NCBI RefSeq assembly: GCF_000685015.1
Contig: NZ_BAYA01000008.1
Span: 1 to 64,000 of the forward strand
DNA: 64,000 nt
From: Paraburkholderia bannensis NBRC 103871
Lineage (GTDB): Bacteria; Pseudomonadota; Gammaproteobacteria; Burkholderiales; Burkholderiaceae
Direction: 5' to 3'
Each line of letters starts with the position of its first letter. Position 1 is the first letter of the stretch. Shown one piece after another: positions 8,215-17,793 of the stretch. Under the pieces are notes generated by a model. The model searched no databases. It was given only the letters and a program-made list of their open reading frames with translations, and was not told the DNA's origin. Both the position numbers and the translations under genes were made by a program.

Positions 8215-10218
8215 TTAGGCCTCCACTTCCGCCAGTTCGCGCTCGACGGCGACTGCCGCGCGATGGCGCTTCTCTTCGATCTCGCGAACCTTCGCGGCCG
8301 GAATGTAATAGCCGTCGTCGTCACTGAAGCTGCGCACGGCGATCGTCACGACGATGGCGGCGAACGCCAGCGCCGCGAGCCACACGATGTGCCATACGCC
8401 CGCGAAGCCGAGCAACAGGCTGAAGATGCCGATGAAGAAGCCCGCCGACGTGTTGGACGGCATATGAATGTCGCTGTACTTCGCCGCGAGGCCCAGACCG
8501 CGGCCCGTTTCCTTCATGTGCGTGAAGGCGTCGATGTCCTGCACCTGCGGGATCAGCGCGAAGTTATAGACCGGCGGCGGCGACGAGGTTGCCCATTCGA
8601 GCGTACGGCCATCCCACGGATCGCCCGTGACGTCCTGGCATTCCGCCTTGTTGCGATTGACGAACGCCATCACCCATTGCAGCACCTGGAACACGATGCC
8701 CACCGCGATGATCGCCGCGCCGATGGCGGCCACGATGAAGTACGGGTGCCATACGGGATTGTCGTAGTGGTTCAGGCGGCGGGTTGCGCCCATGAAGCCG
8801 AGCACGTACAGCGGCACGAAGGCCACGTAGAAGCCCACGAACCAGCACCAGAACGAGGCCTTGCCGAGCTTTTCATTGGGCTTGAGGCCGAACACCTTCG
8901 GGAACCAGTAGTGCAGGCCCGCGAGATAACCGAACACCACGCCGCCGATGATGGCGTTGTGGAAGTGCGCGATCAGGAACAGCGAGTTGTGCAGCACGAA
9001 GTCCGCGCCCGGAATCGCCATCATCACGCCCGTCATGCCGCCAATCGAGAACGTCACCATGAAGCCGATTGTCCAGAGCACCGGCGCCGTGAATTCGATG
9101 CGGCCGCGGTACATCGTGAACAGCCAGTTGAAAATCTTCACACCCGTCGGGATCGCGATGACCATGGTCATGATGCCGAAGAACGCGTTGACGTCAGCAC
9201 CCGAACCCATCGTGAAGAAGTGGTGCAGCCAGACCAGGAAGGCCAGCACCATGATCGCGCACGAGGCGTAGACCATGGTCTTGTAGCCGAACAGCGGCTT
9301 CTTCGAGAACGTGGCCATGACTTCCGAATAGATGCCGAACGCAGGCAGCACGAGGATGTAGACCTCGGGGTGACCCCACGCCCAGATCAGGTTCAGATAC
9401 AGCATGGCGTTGCCGCCGCCGTCATTCGTGAAGAAGTGCGTACCGACGTAGCGGTCGAAACCCAGCAGCGCGAGCGCGATCGTGAGGATCGGGAACGTGG
9501 CCATGATCAGCACGTTCGAGCACAGCGCCGTCCACGTGAACACGGGCATTTTCATGAGGCTCATGCCCGGCGCGCGCATCTTCAGGATCGTGACGAAGAA
9601 GTTGATGCCGGTGATGAGCGTGCCCACCCCCGAAAGCTGCAGCGACCAGATGTAGTAATCCACCCCCACAGTTGGACTGAATTGCAGCTCGGAGAGCGGC
9701 GGATAGGCGAGCCAGCCGGTCTGTGCGAATTCGCCGATCACCAGCGACAGGTTGATGAGAATCGCGCTGATCGCCGTCATCCAGAACGAGAGCGAGTTCA
9801 GGAACGGGAACGCCACGTCGCGCGCGCCGATCTGCAACGGCACGACGAGGTTGAACAGGCCGACCATGAGCGCCATCGCCATGAAGAAGATCATGATGAC
9901 GCCGTGCGCCGAGAAGATCTGGTCGTAGTGATGCGGCGGAAGATAGCCCGGCGCGTCGAAAGCGATGGCCTGCTGGACGCGCATCATGACGGCGTCGGTG
10001 AAGCCGCGCACGAGCATGAGCACCGCCACGATGATGTACATCACGCCGATGCGCTTGTGGTCTACGCTCGTGAGCCATTCTGACCAGATGTACTTCCACT
10101 TGCCCTTCACGGTCACGAGACCGAATGTGGAGAGCACGATCAGCGCCATGGCCGCCGCGGCGCCCATGATGATCGGCTGATCGAACGGGATATCCCCTAA
10201 GGTGAGTTTTCCGAACAT
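8215..10218 (-). CDS. cyoB: Cytochrome o ubiquinol oxidase subunit I
   Basis: 667 aa catalytic subunit with about 15 membrane helices, holding heme b, heme o3 and CuB. Visible motifs include the heme/CuB His residues in [17 protein letters not shown], the [10 protein letters not shown] pair and [16 protein letters not shown], and the N-terminal [12 protein letters not shown] heme ligand. The length matches E. coli CyoB (663 aa). It lies 6 bp downstream of cyoA in the operon. Confidence 0.97.
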   Translation of the reverse strand: MFGKLTLGDIPFDQPIIMGAAAAMALIVLSTFGLVTVKGKWKYIWSEWLTSVDHKRIGVMYIIVAVLMLVRGFTDAVMMRVQQAIAFDAPGYLPPHHYDQIFSAHGVIMIFFMAMALMVGLFNLVVPLQIGARDVAFPFLNSLSFWMTAISAILINLSLVIGEFAQTGWLAYPPLSELQFSPTVGVDYYIWSLQLSGVGTLITGINFFVTILKMRAPGMSLMKMPVFTWTALCSNVLIMATFPILTIALALLGFDRYVGTHFFTNDGGGNAMLYLNLIWAWGHPEVYILVLPAFGIYSEVMATFSKKPLFGYKTMVYASCAIMVLAFLVWLHHFFTMGSGADVNAFFGIMTMVIAIPTGVKIFNWLFTMYRGRIEFTAPVLWTIGFMVTFSIGGMTGVMMAIPGADFVLHNSLFLIAHFHNAIIGGVVFGYLAGLHYWFPKVFGLKPNEKLGKASFWCWFVGFYVAFVPLYVLGFMGATRRLNHYDNPVWHPYFIVAAIGAAIIAVGIVFQVLQWVMAFVNRNKAECQDVTGDPWDGRTLEWATSSPPPVYNFALIPQVQDIDAFTHMKETGRGLGLAAKYSDIHMPSNTSAGFFIGIFSLLLGFAGVWHIVWLAALAFAAIVVTIAVRSFSDDDGYYIPAAKVREIEEKRHRAAVAVERELAEVEA

Positions 10219-10224
10219 GACTGC

Positions 10225-11118
10225 TTACCCCTTGGTCACGCACGACGGGTCATTGAAGTCCGTGACGTGGCCGTTGTTGTACTTCGCGATGATGTTGTTG
10301 AAGAGCTTCGGATCGACGGTCGAGAAGTACTGCACCGGTGCCTTCTCGGTCGGTTGCGCGACGCCCGCGTACTCGTCCATCGACAGGCCGTCGCGCGAGG
10401 CCTTGACCTTCTGCACCCACGCGTCGAAATCCTGCTGGCTGGTGGCGAGCGTGCGGAACTTCATGTCCGAGAAGCCCTTGCCGCTGTAGTTGGCCGAAAT
10501 GCCTTCGAAATTGCCGGCTTCGTCCGCAATGAGGTGGAGGCGCGTCTGCATGCCCGCCATCGCGTAGACCTGGGTGCCCAGTTGCGGGATGAAGAACGAG
10601 TTCATCACCGAATCCGACGTGATGCGGAAGTTGACCGGCGTGCCCACCGGCACCGCGAGCTGGTTCACCGTGGCGATGCCCAGATCCGGGTAGATGAAGA
10701 GCCACTTCCAGTCGAGCGCGACGACTTCGACGTTGATGGGCTTCACGTTCGATTCAAGCGGCTTGTAGGGGTCGAGCTCGTGCGTGGTCTTCCAGGTAAG
10801 CACGGCGAGGAACAGGATGATGACGGCGGGAATCGTCCAGACCACGACTTCGATCGCCGTCGAGTGGGCCCACTTGGGCGCGTAGGTGGCGTTGCGGTTG
10901 GACGCACGGTAGCGCCAGGCAAAATAGAGCGTGAGCAGGATCACCGGCACCACCACGAGCAGCATGGCCCACGTGGCTGTCGCGATGAGGGATTTTTCGG
11001 CCACGCCGACGCTGCCCTTGGGGTCGAGCACCGTCAGGTTGCCGCTACATCCCGCGAGCGTGGCGACGAGCCCGCCGCCGAGGGGGATTAACCACCTTTT
11101 GAAGGCTTTTCTCTTCAT
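10225..11118 (-). CDS. cyoA: Cytochrome o ubiquinol oxidase subunit II (lipoprotein)
   Basis: 297 aa. A lipobox (ATLAGC, Cys24) is followed by two membrane helices and a periplasmic cupredoxin domain (VEVVALDWKWLFIYPDLGIATVN, NSFFIPQLGTQVYAMAGMQTRLHLIADEAGNFEG). As in other quinol oxidases, the CuA ligands of cytochrome c oxidases are absent. It is the first gene of the operon. The region upstream to 11730 should hold its promoter. Confidence 0.95.
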   Translation of the reverse strand: MKRKAFKRWLIPLGGGLVATLAGCSGNLTVLDPKGSVGVAEKSLIATATWAMLLVVVPVILLTLYFAWRYRASNRNATYAPKWAHSTAIEVVVWTIPAVIILFLAVLTWKTTHELDPYKPLESNVKPINVEVVALDWKWLFIYPDLGIATVNQLAVPVGTPVNFRITSDSVMNSFFIPQLGTQVYAMAGMQTRLHLIADEAGNFEGISANYSGKGFSDMKFRTLATSQQDFDAWVQKVKASRDGLSMDEYAGVAQPTEKAPVQYFSTVDPKLFNNIIAKYNNGHVTDFNDPSCVTKG

Positions 11119-11730
11119 GTTTGCCTGCTTTTCCGTTTAACCACTTTGAACGCTGTCACACATCTGTATGGCAAAACCCGCCATGCAAAATGCACCCGTA
11201 CCGTTTTGAGCGAAATTCTACGGAAACGGGTTATTCAAAAATTTGATTTAGGCTAAGGTTTATTGCGGGTGCACCAGCGCATCGCTATCGGCGCGACGGA
11301 ACGACACACATATCTTTCAACTGTCTTTCGCATTGGCCGGATTCCTTGCGTGGCAAGGCGCCGCAGGCAGCAACAAGCGCTTGCCAGGCGAAAAAGTGCG
11401 TGAATGTGACGGAAGCTTGCTTCGTCATTCAACGGCGCTTAAAAGTCAGCCGAGGCGGGTTCCAGACCTGTACGATTAAACGGCACGAATGAAAATATCG
11501 ACCGATATATTCGATCGACTTATATTCACCGATTTCGTCAATATCATTAATCAACAACTCATTTGCGAAAAATCAAATGACATAAGTAAATTAGCGCGCC
11601 ATTCTGCTTGCATTTTCCCGCCGGGGCGTCACCCCGCCGCCGCGCGCCGGTTGGCGAAACAATGCGCTTGCGCTATCGTCATGGGTTCCTTCCGCGCCGC
11701 CTCCAGCCCTTGATCCGACGCCACGACGCC
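11119..11730. other. 612-bp divergent intergenic region between cyoA and the IclR gene
   Basis: No convincing coding potential is seen. It holds both promoters. An AT-rich stretch from about 11489 to 11600 (ATATCGACCGATATATTCG and following) stands out from the GC-rich surroundings. ATGGC at 11168-11172 and GCCAT further on form a short dyad near the cyoA start. No FNR/ANR box with both half-sites was found. Confidence 0.5.
11651..11679 (+). promoter_or_regulatory. Candidate sigma-70 promoter of the IclR gene
   Basis: TTGGCG (11651-11656), a 17-bp spacer and TATCGT (11674-11679) give a start near 11686, about 45 bp before the ATG at 11731. This also makes the upstream in-frame start codons unlikely. 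Confidence 0.4.
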
Positions 11731-12555
11731 ATGAACCCCGCTACCCGCGCCACGCCCGCCCCCTCCGACGAGCCGACGGATATCCCCGAAAAGCCGGGCG
11801 ACTCCTATGTGCAGTCGTTCGCGCGCGGGCTTTCCGTGATCCGCGCGTTCAACGCCGAGCACCCCGAGCAGACGCTCACCGACGTCGCGGCGGCCACCGG
11901 CCTCACGCGCGCGGGCGCGCGGCGCATCCTGCTGACGCTGCAAACGCTCGGCTACGTCGAGGCCGAAGGACGCCTGTTCCGGCTCACGCCCAAGATCCTC
12001 GACCTCGGCTTCGCCTATCTGACGTCGATGCCGTTCTGGAACCTGGCCGAGCCGGTCATGGAAGCGCTGTCCGGCGAAGTGCACGAAAGCTGCTCGGCGG
12101 CCGTGCTCGACCGCACCGAGATCGTCTACGTGCTGCGCGTGCCCACGCACAAGATCATGACGATCAACCTGTCGATCGGCAGCCGCCTGCCGGCTTACTG
12201 CACCTCGATGGGACGCGTGCTGCTGTCGGCGCTCGACGAGGACGCGCTCGACGCAACGCTCGGCGCGTCGCCGCTCTACGCGCACACGCCGCGCACGGTG
12301 ACCGACAAGGACGAGCTCAAGAAGATCATCGCCCAGGTCCGCGAACAGGGCTGGGCCATCGTCGACCAGGAACTGGAAGGCGGCCTGATCTCGATTTCCG
12401 CGCCGATCCGCAACCGCCAGGGCCGCGTGATCGCGGCCATGAACATCAGCGGCAACGCGCAGCGCACCTCGGCCAAACAGATGGTGAAAACCTTCCTGGA
12501 GCCGCTGCAACAGGCGGCCCAGCGCGTTTCAGGGATGGTGTCGCGACGCACTTGA
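11731..12555 (+). CDS. IclR-family regulator, PcaR/PobR-like
   Basis: 274 aa. An N-terminal winged HTH (SFARGLSVIRAFNAEHPEQTLTDVAAATGLTRAGARRILLTLQTLGYV) is followed by the IclR effector-binding domain (LPAYCTSMGRVLLSALDEDAL, GGLISISAPIRNRQGRVIAAMNIS). The pattern is that of the PcaR/PcaU/PobR branch, which controls beta-ketoadipate genes. With PcaR-like dyads in front of pcaF 4.6 kb away, it is a good candidate for their regulator, but that link is inference. No strong Shine-Dalgarno is seen; the start was chosen from the promoter candidate and domain boundary. Confidence 0.85.
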   Translation: MNPATRATPAPSDEPTDIPEKPGDSYVQSFARGLSVIRAFNAEHPEQTLTDVAAATGLTRAGARRILLTLQTLGYVEAEGRLFRLTPKILDLGFAYLTSMPFWNLAEPVMEALSGEVHESCSAAVLDRTEIVYVLRVPTHKIMTINLSIGSRLPAYCTSMGRVLLSALDEDALDATLGASPLYAHTPRTVTDKDELKKIIAQVREQGWAIVDQELEGGLISISAPIRNRQGRVIAAMNISGNAQRTSAKQMVKTFLEPLQQAAQRVSGMVSRRT

Positions 12556-12620
12556 GGCGACCCGGCGGCCCGGAGCGCGCTTCAGGCTTGCCGCCGGATT
12601 CGAGACCGGATTCGACTGTA

Positions 12621-12650
12621 TTGACCTCGCGCCCGCACCAACGCTACGAT
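12621..12650 (+). promoter_or_regulatory. Sigma-70 promoter of the cysS leader/sRNA
   Basis: TTGACC (12621-12626), an 18-bp spacer and TACGAT (12645-12650). The predicted start is at or next to the ATG at 12658. The geometry matches the promoter of the related RNA at 58245-58274. Confidence 0.6.
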
Positions 12651-12657
12651 CGACGAC

Positions 12658-12735
12658 ATGCCTGATTTCCTCCCACTCCCCGCTTCGTTGCATCGCGCAT
12701 GTTGTCCGAACATGCCGGGGGGAAGTCGCGTCTAG
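12658..12735 (+). CDS. Possible leaderless leader peptide with tandem Cys codons
   Basis: 25 codons from ATG 12658 to TAG 12735. Codons 15-16 are TGT TGT (12700-12705). They lie in the 5' arm of the hairpin 12697-12715. The ATG falls at the predicted transcription start, so translation would be leaderless. A Cys-Cys run ahead of a terminator and a CysRS gene is what ribosome-mediated attenuation would need. The homologous position in the second RNA also has a short ORF ending at the same TAG, but with a dissimilar peptide. That argues the conserved thing may be the RNA, not the peptide. Confidence 0.35.
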   Translation: MPDFLPLPASLHRACCPNMPGGSRV

Positions 12736-12768
12736 CGTTCCAGCTATACGTCGAATCCATTGCCTTCT

Positions 12769-12803
12769 GGCCGCCCGTTGAAAAACCGGCGGCCTTTTGT
12801 TTT
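12769..12803 (+). terminator. Intrinsic terminator ahead of cysS
   Basis: The stem GGCCGCCCGTT (12769-12779) / AACCGGCGGCC (12784-12794) has one C-C mismatch and a GAAA loop, followed by TTTTGTTTT. It ends 28 bp before the cysS ATG. CGGGGGG (12716-12722) could alternatively pair with CCGCCCG (12771-12777), six of seven positions, and so act as an antiterminator. Confidence 0.8.
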
Positions 12804-12831
12804 GCCCAACGCTTTTGTGACGGAGAAGCCC

Positions 12832-14232
<1,401 letters not shown>

Positions 14233-14241
14233 CCCGACGGC

Positions 14242-14670
14242 TCAGTGTTCCGGGGCGAGCGCTTCGCTCGCCTCGAACACCTCGCGCGCGGCGAATAACG
14301 CATTGAGCGCCGCCGGAAAGCCCGCGTAGAGCGCCATCTGCATGAAGACCTCGACGATCTCATCGCGGGTGCAGCCCACATTCAGTGCGGCCTCAATGTG
14401 GATCTTCAACTGCGGCTGCGCGTTGCCGAGCGCGGCCAGCGCCGCAATCGTCGCGATTTCGCGGGCGCGCAGATCGAGTTGGGGCCGGCTATAGATATCG
14501 CCGAAGCCGAACTCGATCAACAAGCGGCCGAAGTCCGGCGCAATGGGCGCCAGCGCCGCCACGACTTTCTCGCCCGCCGCACCGTCGATCTGCTTCAGCT
14601 TTTGCCAGCCTTGTGCATAACGGTCGTGCCGGTCGTGCTTGCGGGGTGTTGCGTCGGTTCCGTGTTCCAT
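14242..14670 (-). CDS. Carboxymuconolactone decarboxylase family protein
   Basis: 142 aa, a CMD/AhpD-like helical protein (LDLRAREIATIAALAALGNAQPQLKIHIEAALNVGCTRDEIVEVFMQMALYAGFPAALNALF). It keeps a single conserved Cys and the following helix pattern of gamma-carboxymuconolactone decarboxylase-like proteins, but lacks the CxxC of AhpD. It overlaps the 3' end of the MerR gene by 76 bp in another frame, so the two are co-transcribed. The substrate is unknown; control by MerR hints at a stress or xenobiotic response. Confidence 0.85.
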   Translation of the reverse strand: MEHGTDATPRKHDRHDRYAQGWQKLKQIDGAAGEKVVAALAPIAPDFGRLLIEFGFGDIYSRPQLDLRAREIATIAALAALGNAQPQLKIHIEAALNVGCTRDEIVEVFMQMALYAGFPAALNALFAAREVFEASEALAPEH

Positions 14671-15089
14671 GGCGAGTCCTTTTCCTGTCGATGGGTGGGC
14701 GTGTCTTCGTCATGTCGGGCCGCGTCCCGCGCCGCCGCTTCGTACCAGCCGATCTTGTCCGTTATCGCCGCAAGATTGGCGTGCAGTTCGTCGATACGTG
14801 CGAGCACGTCGCTGCGATGCGCCGCCAGCATGTCGCGGCGCGCCTCGTAGGTCGCATCGCCCTGCGCGCGCAGCTCGGAAAACGCCTGGATGGACGCAAT
14901 CGGCATCCCGGTCGCCTTCAGGCGCATGACGAACAGCAGCCAGTCCCGATCCGCCGGCGAATACAAACGGTGCCCCGCCTGCGTGCGTCCGATCGCACGC
15001 AACAGGCCGGCCTGCTCGTAATAACGTAGCGTATGGGTCGTGACGCCGGTGGCCGCGGCCACCTGGCCGATAGTCAGGGCTTTTGACAT
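14595..15089 (-). CDS. MerR-family transcriptional regulator
   Basis: 164 aa. An N-terminal MerR winged HTH (LTIGQVAAATGVTTHTLRYYEQAGLLRAIGRTQAGHRLYSPADRDWLLFVMRLKATGMP) is followed by a coiled-coil dimer helix (~90-125) and a polar tail. There are no metal-binding Cys residues, so it is probably an organic-ligand or aldehyde-type MerR. It is the first gene of a two-gene operon and lies 11 bp from a classic MerR promoter with a 19-bp spacer, which it probably controls itself. Confidence 0.9.
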   Translation of the reverse strand: MSKALTIGQVAAATGVTTHTLRYYEQAGLLRAIGRTQAGHRLYSPADRDWLLFVMRLKATGMPIASIQAFSELRAQGDATYEARRDMLAAHRSDVLARIDELHANLAAITDKIGWYEAAARDAARHDEDTPTHRQEKDSPWNTEPTQHPASTTGTTVMHKAGKS

Positions 15090-15099
15090 GACGGATCTC

Positions 15100-15130
15100 A
15101 GGTTAGGACTTCGAGTGCACTCTAAGTCAA
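15100..15130 (-). promoter_or_regulatory. MerR-type promoter with 19-bp spacer and central dyad
   Basis: On the minus strand TTGACT (-35, 15125-15130), a 19-bp spacer, and TAACCT (-10, 15100-15105). The dyad ACTT-GAGTGCACTC-AAGT (15108-15127) fills the spacer. Over-long spacers with a dyad are the hallmark of promoters that MerR proteins activate by DNA distortion. Confidence 0.75.
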
Positions 15131-15209
15131 GCGTCGCGCACTGTCAGCCCTCCCACGCGGTGTCGCCTCGACGGGGTCGCCCCGACGTGACGCCCCAAAA
15201 CAGGAACGC

Positions 15210-15743
15210 ATGTCAGCCAGCCCCGCCCCTCAAGACCCCGCGCTCTTGCGCCGCCTGCTACGCGCGAAAGACCGCATCGACGCCGCCTCGCACGAGGCCT
15301 GGCCCGTCAGCCGCCTGGCCGAAGTCAGCGGCGTCTCCGAGGCCCATTTCGCGCGCGCCTTCAAGCGCGCCTTCGGCATTCCGCCGCATCGCTATCTCCT
15401 GACGCGCCGCATCGAGCAGGCCACCACGCTCCTGCGCGACACCGACCTCGACATCACGGACATCGCCTTCGCGACCGGCTGGGAAAGCCTCGGCACCTTC
15501 GGGCGCACGTTTCGCGATATCACCGGCCTGAGCCCCAGCGCCGCCCGCCGCGTCGCCCAGGCGCAAGCGCAGGCGTCCCAGCTCGAACGCGTGCCTGCCT
15601 GCGTGCTCAAGGCCGCGCAGCGCCCCGACCTCACCAGCGCAGTTTTGGAGAAGCGCCGCCGCGAGGCCGGCGCTACAGTCCAGCCATCGACCCGACCACG
15701 TGGATCGGGCGATCGAAACCGATCAGATAGGGAGGAAACATGA
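15210..15743 (+). CDS. Short AraC-family transcriptional regulator
   Basis: 177 aa. It consists mainly of the two-HTH AraC domain near the N-terminus (PVSRLAEVSGVSEAHFARAFKRAFGIPPHRYLLTRRIEQATTLLRDTDLDITDIAFATGWESLGTFGRTFRDITGLSPSAARR). The C-terminus is an Arg/Gln-rich tail with no ligand-binding cupin. Its stop overlaps the start of the glyoxalase-family gene (ATGA), so it probably controls and is translated with that gene. Confidence 0.88.
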   Translation: MSASPAPQDPALLRRLLRAKDRIDAASHEAWPVSRLAEVSGVSEAHFARAFKRAFGIPPHRYLLTRRIEQATTLLRDTDLDITDIAFATGWESLGTFGRTFRDITGLSPSAARRVAQAQAQASQLERVPACVLKAAQRPDLTSAVLEKRRREAGATVQPSTRPRGSGDRNRSDREET

Positions 15744-16156
15744 GCGAAGGCATCAACGTGGCAGGGATCTACGTGGACGACCAGGACGCGGCGCTGGCGT
15801 TCTACGTCGACAAACTGGGCTTCCAGGTTCACACCGACGTGCGCAACGGCACGTACCGCTGGCTGACGATCCAGCACCCGGATCAGCCGTCGTTCCAGCT
15901 CGGCCTGTTCGCGCCAGGGCCGCCGGTTCATGACGAGGCGACGGCGCAGACGCTGCGCGCGATGGTCGCCAAGGGCGCGATGCCGCCGCTCGTGCTGACC
16001 GTTGCCGATTGCCGCGCGCGCTACGCCGAATGGAAAGCCAAAGGCGTCGAGTTCACGCAGGAGCCGGTGGAGCGCTTCGGCAGCATCGATGCGGGTTTTC
16101 GCGATCCGGCCGGCAACGGCTGGAAGCTGATCGAGGCGGCGAAAAACGCGTCCTGA
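15740..16156 (+). CDS. VOC (glyoxalase/bleomycin-resistance) family protein
   Basis: 138 aa, two beta-alpha-beta-beta-beta modules of the vicinal-oxygen-chelate fold (INVAGIYVDDQDAALAFYVDKLGFQVHTDVRNG at the start; VERFGSIDAGFRDPAGNGWKLIE at the end). It could be a small metal-dependent lyase, dioxygenase or antibiotic-binding protein; the substrate is not evident. It overlaps the AraC gene by 4 bp and has GGAGG-like bases just upstream (around 15731). This AraC-VOC pairing suggests a detoxification unit. Confidence 0.88.
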   Translation: MSEGINVAGIYVDDQDAALAFYVDKLGFQVHTDVRNGTYRWLTIQHPDQPSFQLGLFAPGPPVHDEATAQTLRAMVAKGAMPPLVLTVADCRARYAEWKAKGVEFTQEPVERFGSIDAGFRDPAGNGWKLIEAAKNAS

Positions 16157-16200
16157 ACGCGGCCTTAACGCGTCCCGGGCACGAACGGCTCGCGCCCGCG

Positions 16201-17094
16201 TCAGCCGACGTCCGCGAAAACCTGCACGAGCCAGTCCGCGAAGGTGCGCACGCGCAGCGAAAGCTGGCGTGCCTGCGGAAACATCACCGATACCGGCATG
16301 GGCGGCGGCGGCTGGTCGGCCAGCACGACACACAGTTCGCCGTTAGCCAGCTGCTCCCGCACGCGGTAGCGCGGCACCTGCACCAGCCCAAGCCCGGCGA
16401 TGGCGCCCGCTGTGTACAGCTCCGCGCCGTTCACGGCCACCGGGCCTGGCAGCGTGACGTTGCGCACGCCGTCCGCCAGCGCGAATTCGAGGGGATGCGC
16501 GCGGCCCGTGGCCGGCGAGAGGTAGTTGACGGCGCGATGACCGTCCGTGAGCGCGTCGATGGAAGCGGGGTCTCCGTGCCGTTCGAGATAGGCGGGACTC
16601 GCGACGGTCACCTGTTCGAGCAGCGCCACGCGCCGCGCGATCATCGACGAATCGTTGAGTTCGCCCGCGCGCAGCACGCAATCGATGCCCTCGCGCACGA
16701 GATCGACAAAATGATCGCCCGAGCCGATGAACAGTTCGATGCGCGGATAGCGCGCGAGGAATTGCGGCAGGCGCGGCATGACGAAGTACTACGCGAGCGT
16801 GCCCTGCATGTTCACGCGCAGACGGCCTTGCGGGTCGGTGTCGCGAAAGGCTTCCTCGGTTTCTTCCAGGTCCGCGAGCAGGCGCGTGCAGCGCTGGTAG
16901 TAAGCCTCGCCTTCGTGCGTCGGCTTCACCTGGCGCGTGGTGCGCTCAAGCAGGCGCACGCCCAGGCGCGTCTCAAGACGCTTGATGGAATTCGTGACGG
17001 TGGCGCGCGGCAGGTTCAGGTCTTCGGCCGCCTGCGTGAAGCTGCGGCGGTCGACGATGCGCGTGAAGATCTGCATCTCCTGGAAGCGGTCCAA
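16201..17094 (-). pseudogene. LysR-family regulator interrupted by an in-frame amber codon
   Basis: The reading frame from 17094 encodes a LysR HTH (MDRFQEMQIFTRIVDRRSFTQAAEDLNLPRATVTNSIKRLETRLGVRLLERTTRQ). It stops at TAG (16789-16791, codon 102), right after NMQGTLA. It resumes in the same frame with YFVMPRLPQFLARYPRIELFIG and runs to 16201 as a complete substrate-binding domain. Without the stop it would be a normal ~297-aa regulator of the PigT/AaeR-like group. One base change would explain the break. An ATG at 16779 could give a separate C-terminal piece. Confidence 0.8.
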
Positions 17095-17238
17095 GGGCGG
17101 TCTCGTGGTTTTGTGCGGTTTGGTAACGATTCACGGGTCGGCGTCATCTTCTCATGAGCCCATGAGGTGGCCAAAAATACCCGGAACCCGGCGCAGCACA
17201 TGATCCGAGCACGCCGTTGCCCTCACCTTCACCGCACT

Positions 17239-17793
17239 TCAGCCCTTCAGCACCACTCGCTGCACCGCCGCGACAAAGGCCGCGCCCGCGTCTTCGATCC
17301 GTCCGGAATTGTCGATCTGCACGAACGTCGCGCCTTCGGGCACGACAAACGGCGCACGCCGCGCGAGCCGCTGCGCGACCTGTTCCGGCGTTTCCCGCGC
17401 CCGCGAGGCGAGCCGCGCGGCCAGCACATGCTGCGCGGCGTTCACGTGCACGAGCGTCATGCGCGGATAACGCGCAAGCGCCTCGCTCACGTAGGCGCGC
17501 GAGCCGTTCACCACGACCGTGCAGCCGAGCGTGAGCCACTGCTCGATTTCCACGCCGATCCCGTAGCGCAGCGCGTGGCTGCGCCATTGCAGCGCGAACA
17601 GGCCCATGCGCGAACGCGCCTCGAATTCGGCGTCGGTCAGGGCGATGTGGTTCTCGCCGCCGCCTTCCTCGCGCGTGATGTAGCGATGCGCGAACACGAC
17701 GCCCTCCACCGCCAGCCGCTTGCGCGCGTAGCCGAGCAGCGTGTCCTTGCCCGCGCCCGACGGCCCCATCACGTAGATCAGCCGGGCCGTCAT
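17239..17793 (-). CDS. phnN: Ribose 1,5-bisphosphate phosphokinase
   Basis: 184 aa P-loop kinase (Walker A GPSGAGKDT near residues 10-18; HRYITREEGGGENHIAL; VVVNGSRAYV). It phosphorylates ribose 1,5-bisphosphate to PRPP and so recycles the ribose released by the C-P lyase pathway. Its ATG at 17793 overlaps the stop of the DUF1045 gene by 4 bp. It is the last gene of the phnF-DUF1045-phnN operon. Confidence 0.93.
   Translation of the reverse strand: MTARLIYVMGPSGAGKDTLLGYARKRLAVEGVVFAHRYITREEGGGENHIALTDAEFEARSRMGLFALQWRSHALRYGIGVEIEQWLTLGCTVVVNGSRAYVSEALARYPRMTLVHVNAAQHVLAARLASRARETPEQVAQRLARRAPFVVPEGATFVQIDNSGRIEDAGAAFVAAVQRVVLKG

Larger units (their letters stand above)
12657..12803 (+). 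ncRNA. Structured RNA (leader attenuator or sRNA) upstream of cysS, copy 1
   Basis: A predicted ~147-nt transcript from the promoter at 12621 to the terminator at 12769. Structure seen: GATTTCCTCCC (12664-12674) can pair with GGGGGGAAGTC (12717-12727), 11 bp including two G-U pairs. A perfect inner hairpin GCATGTT/AACATGC spans 12697-12715. A motif GCGTCTAG (12728-12735) and TCCAG (12739-12743) recurs in the RNA at 58281. It may be a small RNA of a Burkholderiales family (the Rfam betaproteobacterial toxic small RNA is one candidate to test) or a cis-acting leader of cysS, or both. Confidence 0.6.

Noticed and set aside
8263..10083. 606-aa open frame on the plus strand
   Set aside because: It is antisense to cyoB. 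Its composition (Arg, His, Asp, Glu-rich) is typical of a GC-rich shadow frame.
11489..11713. 74-aa frame upstream of the IclR gene
   Set aside because: It lies in the AT-rich promoter region, has no ribosome site and no GC3 bias.
12658..12803. T-box riboswitch ahead of cysS
   Set aside because: No T-box sequence or specifier-loop architecture is seen, and T-boxes are essentially absent from Betaproteobacteria.
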